Shown here in pieces: positions 51,101-63,100 of a stretch of 64,000 nucleotides of DNA. The position numbers and the translations under genes are program-made. A model generated the notes under the pieces. That model searched no databases and had not been told where the DNA came from. It saw only the letters and a program-made list of their open reading frames with translations. How positions within the stretch are numbered: the stretch's first letter is position 1; every line of letters starts with the position of its first letter. Source of the stretch: Steromphala cineraria (lineage: Eukaryota > Mollusca > Gastropoda > Trochida > Trochidae); contig OU744721.1 of NCBI GenBank assembly GCA_916613615.1, positions 80,109,060 through 80,173,059 on the forward strand. The letters run 5' to 3'.

Positions 51101-54100
51101 ATGTTTATGTTGTTTGTATAATGCTATTGGTTTAAAGATGTATATTTTGATATCAGTAATCAACTCCAAACTGTTGTCCCCCCAGTTCAACAAGATCTCT
51201 ATAGCGGGTATCAACGAGATGAAGGTGCTGGAGCTGGCCTTCCGACTACTGAACCACACCAACAACACCAGCTACACCAACCCCATCGACATCGCCACCG
51301 TCATCGACCTGCTCGAGATACTCGTCGAGACTCAGGTACAGAGCTGTCTATATCTCCCTCAACTGTGGCTTAGTTGTTCAGCAATATGCTGATTCAAGGT
51401 TCCGAAACGAAACTGCTATGGTTACCCAAAGGCGATTTGTTTTCCTCAAATGATTGGGTACACCTTATCGTCTTTCATCATATCATGCCATGATAGAATG
51501 AAATGACCAATGATTTGATTTTATCATTTGAAATAATTACAATTAATCTTTATGAAGCCCGTAAATATTTTGTATAACCTTTAACTGTCAGTATTGCAAA
51601 ACATTAAAGTTTTCTCAAAGGTACTTTTGTTCCCTGTTTGATGCTCAATTATTTGATACACGAGATCAAAATCGTGTAGATTCCAGATACTGTCAAATTC
51701 CATTACTCACATAAAGGATGACACATTAGTATGCCAATAAACATTTAATATTCATGACTGAAAACTGCAAAAACATGTTTACCTCAATTCACTAAACATT
51801 AGAAAAGAAATAATTTGTTTGCATTGTCTGTGCAGGGTGTGACACCGAGGACCACCACGTGGCTCAAGAACGGAGACACGTACGCACGGACAGAGGAGCT
51901 GTATCCTACATTCGAACAGACACGGACATTCTGCCAGGTAACCGAGTCAACCAATACTTTGATGTCGTGGTGTATCTCTTTACAGTCAATCGAGAGCCGC
52001 AGGTATCAAAAGTACTTCCTGTCAGGTTCTGCAGACATCAAACCATTTGGTGTCATGGCACGTCTCTTTAATGTTACTTCTCAAGATGAAGTTGACCAAC
52101 ATGCTTTTGGGTTCAATAGTCAAATCCTATTTGCAGTCACAATGACCATCTTGTGCTATGAAATGATTCGTAATTTTGTTATTTGAAACTTCTGTAGTCA
52201 TGTCCAAACTCATGAAACATTCGTCATGTACAAGACTTCAAGATATCACCTACAGGTAACTGGTCCTTCTGTACGTTAGTACAACTCACGGCTAACAATA
52301 ACGTGCAGAGTGTTCGTTATACAATATAATTTTATGACACACTATGTTGTAATGTAAACCTTGCATTGAACATACCAGTTACCAAGTAGCAAACGATTCA
52401 ACAGTGCTGCCTATCAACTGACTTCGAATGAAAACAGAAACAGACACTATAAACAACGGTGTACCTATCAGATTCATGATTAGTAAAAATCCTTTAACAA
52501 TTTACAATTTGCCAATAAACCCCACTGTCTAATGAACCCATCCAAAATACCCATAGAAAGTTGGAACATCATTTTGAATGTAACCGCATGCATCTTTTTT
52601 CATGAATACGAAAATCTTATTGAATGTAACCGCATGCATCTTTTTTCATGAATACGAAAATCTTATTGCATGTAACCGCATACATCTTTATTCATGAATA
52701 CGAAAATCTTATTGAATGTAACCGCATGCATCTTTTTTCATCAATACGAAAATCTTATTGAATGTAACCGCATACATCTTTATTCATGAATACGAAAATC
52801 TTATTGAATGTAACCGCATGCATCTTTTTTCATCAATACGGAAAATCTTATTGAATGTAACCGCATGCATCTTTATTCATAAATACGAAAATCTTATTGA
52901 ATGTAACCGCATGCATCTTTTTTCATGAATACGAACATCTTATTGCATGTAACCGCATACATCTTTATTCATGAATACGAAAATCTTATTGAATGTAACC
53001 GCATGCATCTTTTTTCATCAATACGGAAAATCTTATTGAATGTAACCGCATGCATCTTTTTTCATCAATACGAAAATCTTATTGCATGTAACCGCATACA
53101 TCTTTATTCATGAATACGAAAATCTTATTGAATGTAACCGCATACATCTTTATTCATGAATACGAAATCTTATTGAATGTAACCGCATACATCTTTATTC
53201 ATGAATACGAAATCTTATTGAATGTAACCGCATACATCTTTATTCATGAATACGAAAATCTTATTGAATGTAACCGCATACATCTTTATTCATGAATACG
53301 AAAACTTTATTGAATGTAACCGCATGCATCTTTATTCATGAATACGAAAATTTTATTGAATGTAACCGCATGCATCTTTTTTCATCAATACGAAAATGTT
53401 ATTGAATGTAACCGCATACATCTTTATTCATCAATACGAAAATGTTATTGAATGTAACCGCATGCATCTTTTTTCATCAATACGAAAAATTTTATTGAAT
53501 GTAACCGCATGCATCTTTTTTCATCAATACGGAAAATGTTATTGAATGTAACCGCATGCATCTTTTTTCATCAATACGGAAAATGTTATTGAATGTAACC
53601 GCATGCATCTTTTTTCATCAATACGGAAAATGTTATTGAATGTAACCGCATGCATCTTTTTTCATCAATACGGAAAATGTTATTGAATGTAACCGCATGC
53701 ATCTTTTTTCATCAATACGGAAAATGTTATTGAATGTAACCGCATGCATCTTTTTTCATCAATACGGAAAATGTTATTGAATGTAACCGCATGCATCTTT
53801 TTTCATCAATACGGAAAATGTTATTGAATGTAACCGCATACATCTTTTTTCATCAATACGGAAAATGTTATTGAATGTAACCGCACACGTCTATATTCAT
53901 AAATACAGATCTACTCGTTGCAAGTACACATAGCACAGCACACAAGCACCCAACAGTCATATACGCCCCTTCTCTTATAGATCATAGCGACGATCGTGGA
54001 CAACCTGTTGAAGGACAAGAACGACGCGGGCTGGAGCGCCACACAGCCTTCAGGGGTAGAGGGGGACAACCTCATGAACGTCATGCACCACTTCGCTGAC

Positions 54101-57100
54101 GTCATCTCCAGGAACCTCGTCTTCCACGTCATGGACGGCATCAAACCCTACAGGGACGCCTTTATCCGCGTCTTCAAGAAAAACATAGGTAATTGAACAT
54201 CTACTTATGTCTCTTTGGGTTCCACACTTCTTCATTCCCGTCTACAAGTGAAACACATGGATTCTCTGACTGAAACTCTGACTCAATCATCTTTTGTGAT
54301 TTCAACCATTAATATTATTTCCTTCTTTCTTCATGTTCCCTCATTACAAATCCATATGTGTGCCTGCTTTTCTAAAGTTACCGTCGTGCTGTCAGGATAA
54401 GAACAAAATGATGGACAAATCCAAGACTTGCTTTTGCATGTATTGTAGTTTGGTTTGGGGCAATGGCCAGCTGGATACGATCCCGATTTAACTCTTTTTC
54501 GTTGTAATGATAATAGTTTTTCTTTTAGGCCATCGGCCTATGTACAAAGCATTTGAAACACAAACATTATTGCAAAAATGACAATGTCTTGCGTCGACTG
54601 TAACGATTATAAACCAACCAAAGGATGTATATAGCAGCACTGTTTCATGTGAGTGCGCCCACGTAGCGGTAGTAACAACAGGTGTAGAGCCGCGAGTCTG
54701 ACGGAATGTCTGCTTCATTTAAACCCTGGATGAAAGAAAAGCAACCCGGAGCCGTAGAATGGATCCACTTTAACTTCAAGCTAACGGCTTTACAAATTGT
54801 TTGTTCATTTCAAGCCCCCTTGTGAAGACGAGCTTGCGCTGCTGAATCAATTCGTGGAAAATAAATCTATGGACAGATGTTTGGAGATTCCCCAATCATA
54901 GCCAAGTTTCCCCGTCGATGCGTTTGTTACGACCCACTTGTAAACCTGCTTGTTTTAATGCTTTACTTGGAACGCTCGTCTTTCCCAAATTAGTCTCAAA
55001 GGTGGGTTTATCTGTTCACTGGCGGGGGATTGCACTCGTTACAGCTGGAGCTGGGAGTTTTCAGCTGAATAACAGCTGCATGCAGAGGTTGGCGAGAAGG
55101 AGATAATGATTTCTCCAATTTGGGCTGCATCTCCGTTCTCACACATATCATCTAAAAAGCTGGAGGCAATCTAGCGTCAAAAATCTTAAATTGTATTTTA
55201 TCAAGTGAAATCAATGTTACTATCTCAACATTCTAATATGTGTATACTTTGACAAGAAGAACGACACGTAACGAGGCACTGATCGATCAAATGGATATTA
55301 TACTATTTAACATTCATTGAAAACGTAAAAAAATCTTGGTAACATTTTTTCCTTGTAATTTAGTATCTTGAAAGAAGAAAATTACCGACTGTCAGATCTG
55401 CCTGGATATCGATCCAGTGAAGAGCTAATCAGTACTGTCCATCTCAGCCAATCACAGCAGCGCCTTGAACGAGGAATTACGCACGTGAATCGCTCTGACC
55501 GGAAGTGCTGATACCGTACAATAAACTAAAGTTGACTCTTCGCCTTCGTAATTGATCGTAAATTGCGCTTGAATAAGCGGGGAGACTCGAATCTATGTCT
55601 GATTTTAACCAAAAACGTAATTCCAAGACCATTTGAACTTGATTGGACTCATAAAATGTCGAAAGAGTCGCTAGATTTTGCGTGTCGCCATGGAAACTGG
55701 TTGACGTATCAGAAAAGATTATCAATCGTTAGACTCAGGTCTCGTGATAAAGGACGAGAAAGGCCGAGAGCGAATGTCTCCGAACATGAAGCTAGAACAA
55801 ACAGTGGGAACGATATTAAAGTGCGATAAACATTTCCTCTTCCCAGACGCATTACCATAGGTTTCATTGTCTGATCAGCCATGAATGAAATCACAGCCTA
55901 AATTCATTCTTCTAACGCTTTGAGTCTGTCCGTATTGTTTGCTGGCCACAAAGCATAAGATTGACATGTCTGGGTTCCCTCTTTGATTCTTTCTGCATGT
56001 CACCAGAACCTACAGTCAACCTTTGTGTTGCCATCTGAATACTTGAACGTTCTGGTAACAAACGAGTTACAATAACATGTGAAAATGATAACAATGATAA
56101 GATAACACGTTTAAGTGTATATTTATAGCGATAAAAGTACATAAGATGATTCAGGATAAAGGCGAAGGCAGAGGTGCGACACCTCCAACCCAACCAAATT
56201 TTGAACGTTGTCTTTTCAAGTGACTTCATCGTTATATGCGCATATGAATTCCATCACATTTTTTTTATTATCCTTTAAAAAGCATACACACATGTACACA
56301 TTTCTAGAGTCTGTTGGTATCCGCTGACAGTAACATAGATACTAGTATTGTTAAATTAGGATCGCATATACGTATGTGATAAAGTTGTGAACTCACCTGA
56401 ATGAAGCTTTTCCCTTTTAATAGCCGATTTGCTAAGCTAAATACTACCTATTATGTCATGTAAATGTACAGGATGAGTTCAATATCGAGACCTACATGGA
56501 GGAAGAATTTGTTGATATTTTGACAAACTCCAAAGTCTCTCTATGGCAGATTTGTACCGCTATATATATGCAACGTCTAACGTATTGTGTGTGTGTGTGC
56601 AGAGTTCAAGATCGAGACCCACTGGAAGGAGGAGTTTGACGGGATCCTGTTCCCCAACCCCCTGGACGTGAAGCTCGACCACCTCAACATCCTGGACGGC
56701 ACGGTCCGTATACAGGGGGACGCCTTCCTCTCCCACAACTCAACACATCTCCCTGGTGATTTCATGTTGAAGACTTTGTTCATCAAGATTTATGTATATT
56801 TGAGAGACTTTGTCATGACTTATGAAATGTCGATGTTAATGGTTCAAATGCGGATTTCCAAACTATGATGTTGTAGGCCAGTAGCGTAGAAGTAGGTCAT
56901 AAACGCTATAAGAGGAACTTACTCAAATATTCAGCAAAAGCTATTCGAATTTTCTTTTTAAACACCCAAATACAAAATGAGCTCGAGAATAAGTGCCTGT
57001 ATGTTGCAGTATTCATTGGAGTGTCCGCCTTCCGATACCGGAACCTGACCAAGGCGTTGCGCGGGCATCCGGAACACAGGTTGGTCTAGTGCTTCTGTCT

Positions 57101-60100
57101 AGTGCTTTTTGTAATCCGCAAATGTCTGTCAAAAGTTGGCATCAAGCTTTGGATAAATTTGCCAAAAAGACCAAACGACACTGCATATTCTTTCAATAAG
57201 ACAGCACAGAGAAAGATAGAATATTTTTCAAAATCAGCCAATAAACTCAACTTCGTCGTGTTGCACAATCACTTAAATCCATAATCTTAGAATACTAAGC
57301 TAGCTATTGTGTATTGTTACAGCACCACCAATGTTAATGTTAGGTAAATGATGAGATGGCTGATTGTTACTAATGTTGCAGGAAAGTGAAGGACGACATC
57401 CTGAACACGCCGGTAGTAGCGCTCTTCACCCACATGGACTTCCCATCCTCCCAGAACCTCACCTCACCCATCATCATCGAGCTGCCCATCTTAGACGTGA
57501 GTACCCGGATGTACTTCTCTCATACCTGGGGCACTTGCACAGAGCCCGCAGGTGATCGTAAGTCTTTAAGGTAACTGTAGTGCAATGTTAAAGAATGAGA
57601 GCTAAGATCAACCTCAGTAGAGATGGCTTTGGTCAAAGGAGTTCCAGGTAACAATTTTTTTTTTGTATAGGGATATATATTACCGCGCAAAAGCAAGTAG
57701 AACACGTAATAATGCCAAACAAAAACTATGATAGATCATTTCATAGCAATGAGGAGGCGCGTTACTGTTTTCAGTGATGCGAAGGTGCCCATACGAGATA
57801 TTGTACTGTATTTGTATTCATTAAGACCTTAAATCAAAGATACATTTTAAGAATGGGGACATGCCGTACGCCCTTTTGCACAGAACCCCTTTACAGTAGG
57901 ATAATCGAAACTCAATGACCTTCATTCTGAACTCCGGAGAACTCCTGTTTAACGTACAAAATAAATTAACTGACAATGTAAGCTGCATTAGATAGAAGAA
58001 GGTTTATATCAACAGATGACCCGAACAAGAGATGTAAAGTGTCCTAAGCGAATTGCACTTGACTCACATACTAAATAAGTGAATGAGTAAGTGAGTTATT
58101 GCTTTACGCCGATTAGGCAATATTTTAGCCATAGCGGCGTGTACTGAATAAGAGCTTCATAAATAATCTTTTTTAATCCCTTTTCATATGTTTTTGTTTG
58201 TAGAATTTCAACATCTCAAATCCAGACTGCGTCATGTTAAAACATAGAAATGTGTAAGTATATGTGACATTACTAACCTATTTCATATCACTTGTTCTGT
58301 TAAGAGATAACGTTGTTCTGGATTTTTTTTATCCTCAAAAGCACTATTTATGAAACAGAAACACTTTTAAAGTCAATTTGAATCAAAGAATTGTTTTGCC
58401 ATAAAATGAACGAGAAACGCATAGAATAAACAAATGAAGATGTCCACAATGAATTGTAAATGACATGCAAGTAATGTGTTCATGATCAACTCGGTACAGA
58501 AAAAGCCTGCATTAGCAAAGTTATAACTCACTGTCCTGATAAGGCCTTAAAACTTTTTATGAAGGACAATTCAATTTCACATCAACTTTGCTTATGTTTA
58601 ATCATCAGAAAAAAATGGTAATTTGAGATACGGTTCAATGTCTCTTGCGTGTCATCTGTTATATTACGGGAAAGGGGAAGGTATTATTGGATAAAGAATA
58701 CAGCAACGACGATATATGTACTAGTAAGTTATACCTCCAAATATATATATTTTTACATTGCAGAACCCGGAAGTGGGCGTGGTCAAAAAGCAATTGCGAG
58801 ATTCTCAGCTACCGGCCAAAATCTGTCATGTGCGCATGCTCAGTGCCAGGCGTGTTCGCTGTAACGACAGACATGTACAACGTTAATGTAAGCATTCAAC
58901 CATCATATCGTCAATGTAGTCATATCAACAATGACATAATCTAAGAGTTTATGATAGAACGACCTTCAAAATTGTACAATGGTATAAAACACTATTAGAG
59001 ATATTTCATATCAACTAAACATTCGTGAATGGATTGTGATGTATGTTATTGTGAACGTGTTCAAGATTTCTGATAAGCTATATGCAAGTTGGTCATTGCT
59101 TAATTGGAAACAATTTCATTTGTTTCTTTAACTTTCTAGTTATGACTAAGTGTTTATAACAAAGACATTCTACAGAAATTGTATTTAACATGATAAATGT
59201 GAGGTTTTATCTGCATTGATGAATCTTCGTAGTACGAAGAAAGTTAGTTCAGGTGAGCTTCAATATTACATTTATGAGCGCTTCTAATCAATATCATTTT
59301 AATAGAAATTAAACTTGTGTATGATGTCAATGCTTGAATGACAAAACTGTGTCTAGCTAACTGATTACATTGCACTTTATGGGCGCTTCAATATTACTTT
59401 TACGTGCGCTTCTTTTCCACCCAGTGGGACAAGGGAGATAAGCGACCTGAGCTGATGAACTTCGCCTCGTATATCGGCTGTACAGTGTCCGCAACTCTCT
59501 GCTTCATCTCTGTCGTCATCCACATCTATGTCAAGTAGGTCTCCTCTCTCTGTAGACAAACTACAATGTACACGTCACTTATTTTCATCGATTTAAGTTG
59601 TATTAATCTGAGAATGTCCTCGATCCTTTCGATGAAAACATATATATATATGATATAAATATGTTACTGTGTCGTTTGTTACTACCTTTTTAACAACATC
59701 ATTGATTGATTCGTTATATGTTGAAATAGTCATAATGCAATTACACTTTGCAAATCTAGAGGTAAGACTTCTTCACAGTTTTATAGTCTATAGTCTATAA
59801 CGACTATTTGGAGATTTTGCAAATTCAGTCTTTATCAGGACATCCAGGTGCCGCTTATGAATATTCATGTTCATTTCATTCCGCAGAATTTCTGCAGAAC
59901 ATTTAAAAAACAAAATTTGCTTCTTTGAAAGACATTTCAAAAAAATGACAATAGAGAAAAATATTGAGGACAATATCTTTATTCATAAAAGCAACCATTC
60001 GAAAAAAAATTTCACGCAAATCATGTATCAGAAAATTGTTATCGACATAATTCTATTTCATTTTTGTCGTATGATGAAGAACGCTTTTGCAAATCAGTTC

Positions 60101-63100
60101 GGTATTCACAATTAACTACACCTATTTATTGCGAGCTGTAATTGTTCCGTGTGTTGCTGGTCAGAGCACCATTTACTTGTCTCAAAACATTAAAAATGAG
60201 TTTTTCTTTAACTTAGTGGCTTCCTTAACTTTTTTTTTTTCGATGACAAAATCCATTTCATCTACTTTTTTACTTGTCTCAAACCATAACAACAAATTTT
60301 GTTTAACGCTTTGGCGGCTTTCTTTTAACAAATTAACCTGTTCCTCGTTTAAATGGTACAAAACAGCACAGGAGCGTCCTTTTTTTCTGGTTAAAGCACC
60401 ATTTCATCTACTTGTTCATATTTAAAAACCACTCTATATATTTGCAGAACGTCGTCTACGACAGCTTCCATCCACAAGAACCTCTGTCTCTCCGTCATGT
60501 TCAGCCAGGTCGTCTTCATGTTCGGCATCGACCGATACGACCAGACTGTGAGTATCTTCTATGTTTTGTAGTCCAAATCTTAATACCTCTCAATCAACTA
60601 ATTCTCAATTTAAGGAAACTCTTACTTAACGTACCACGTTGGGAAACGCCGAATATAAGTTTGGAAGGTTCTACATGTCGAGGGGATATGGAAAGGATAC
60701 CTCGTTTTTGGAAAGCTGAGAACTGCGTGGCAGGTGCTGTTTCGCGTTGGATACGGATACTGATTCGATATTTCCTACCTTTTTGAACTCACGTATTTAG
60801 ATAGACATATTTTTTCATGGAGGCAGTTTTCAACTATTGCAGTATTTTCCACATTTTCTCCCCACAGAGGCAGCTCAGTCATACCTGAGTTAGCCTCTGT
60901 TCTATAACGGCTAATACATGGGATAGAAAAGTAGAAATCTGATTGGAGGCAATCGAAATTGGTTGTGCAATCAGCGACGCCGTTTCAAAAGTGGTCATTC
61001 GCAAAAGCTCGGCTATTCCCATGTGGTTCGACAAAGCTACCGTTGAAATTTAACATCCAGGGGAGATAACTCTTCCTTCTACAAAACATCGCTTTTTACC
61101 TTCTCATTAGTTGTTATTTGGTAAATTATCGAAATAACATTTATCATAAAGTTACAAAGTTACACAATTATAAAACAGTATGTTTCTTATAAAAAACCCT
61201 ATCCATGTCTGATTTTCAAATATTTTCCCTCTCACTCTGTTAGTGAAAAATAAACCTAAAGGTATGATTCTTTTGCAAGTCACTTAACGACCGTTGAGAA
61301 TTCCTCAAGTCGTGGATATCCAAAAGGTGTTTTCATTGGCTGCAAATAAGGGCGATATCTCAAGTTACAACCTTTTGCCGCTAGGGCAATCTGCCGTACC
61401 CCGGGATTTTGGCGTAATAGAAAAGAGGCTAACTCGGGTATGACTAAGCTGCCTCTGTGGAGAGAGAATGTATTTTCCAGGGAAAACTTAGTCGAAACAT
61501 CTTCATGAAAAAAGCTTGGTGTGCAGATAATTTTGTCCAAGAATGCTATATGACATGACAATATAATCTTCTGACTCACGTGTAGGTTGTGTGCCAAGTG
61601 TTCGCGATCCTGCTGCACTACTGTTTCCTAGCGACCTACTCGTGGCTGATGAACGAGGCCTTCAACCTGTATATCGTCATCACCTACTCGGCCCACAACC
61701 AGGGGGAGCTCGCTGACTCCGGCTCACTCGTCCGGTACTACGTGCTCGGCTGGGGTGAGTGATTGTACTGCGTTTAGTTATATACTTGTGGAATAGTTAC
61801 TCAGAGTCTTGGATACTCTACAGTTACAATGTTATCAAAGAATATTTTTTTAATCGGCACCCATTGCTGAGAAGTTATACACAAGGAGTGCACAAACGTT
61901 TAATAGAACTCAGTCTGATGAATTCGACCTAGGCCCGAGAAATTAAATATTCAAAATAACTCTACGGAGATATGAAAACCCCATCACTAGGTCTGACCGC
62001 ACCCCCGCACCCCGCATGTTTTTTTTATCAGATCAGTCAGCCGAAACTGACTGTTGTTGGCGGGCCAATCACATCGTCTCGCTTATAAGACTGCTAGCGG
62101 TGATCGTGTCCAGATCAGTTACTTACCCCTCGTTTGATACCGAATTCTTTTTGCCGGCTGCTTGTGATAAGTTAGCTGGGTGAACGTATGGACATGCGAC
62201 CAACGGGGCTGCGGTCAGACGTAGTAGAGAGGAAACCTATCGAAATAACAAATTCGATTCCCGATAGAGTTGATATTTTATAACTTATACTCCTCAGAGC
62301 AAGGCTGATTTTAATTTGACTGAACAGAACTAATTTTGTCCTTGTTACAGTTAAATTTCGGAAAATTCATCTTATGACAGTCTCATTTCTTCCAATTTAT
62401 AATGGCAAGTGCTAAAAGAAGCAAACATTCCTATATTTGACGTATACAAGCAAAAAGAATCCATCTTCAGACTTATGATGAGAGTGATGTGATGTGTATC
62501 TCCTGATACATTGTTTATGTTGTTGTTCACCTTGTTTTTGACTGATTGTTAAATATTAGCAAAGTATAAAGTAGCATATGTAATTGGAGACGAATAGTAA
62601 GCTGAAAATGGGACGACAATTGCTAACGTTCGTGTTAATAAAACTACTACGGGCAACTTTTCATGTTTGAAAGGGGTGTCAGAAATAAAAAAGTCTTGAT
62701 ACGATAGCCAACACTTGATAGGTTCCACTTCTACATTTCAGTGATACCGGCAGTGCTTGTGGGAGCGTTTGTGGGGAGCAATGCAGACAATTACTACGCT
62801 CCAGACATGTGAGTAGCCAGTTAGCATAGCTGTATCTTAAAACATGTGTAAAGGTGCCGACATAGTGTCATTTCACGGGTGCCTTCTTATTTAGGTCCGC
62901 TTCTGAAGAAAAGTCTTAAAATGTGAAATTTGGAAACGATTTACCTTTGAATTCCAAGTGTTATACTACGTCATACCCTTTGTCTTACAAATCAAATTGA
63001 TGGGGAGTTTTTCAAAACATGTCACAAATAGAAGTGTTGCATGACAATTGTAAACGAAATTTCTATCCACGGAACTTGTTCAAAAAACTTTTCAATAGAT

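Noticed and set aside
52925..53295. Repeated plus-strand frames with an IFIHEYE-like motif
   Set aside because: Translation of the 46-47-bp minisatellite; the period is not a multiple of three, so no long repeat protein is encoded.
52576..53910. CRISPR-like array
   Set aside because: Units are continuous with no unique spacers, and the context is a eukaryotic intron.
57497..57551. Extension of exon 13 by 55 bases as the main splice form
   Set aside because: It throws exon 14 out of frame into TAG and breaks the GPS, whereas GTGAGT at 57497 keeps it; listed only as a possible isoform.
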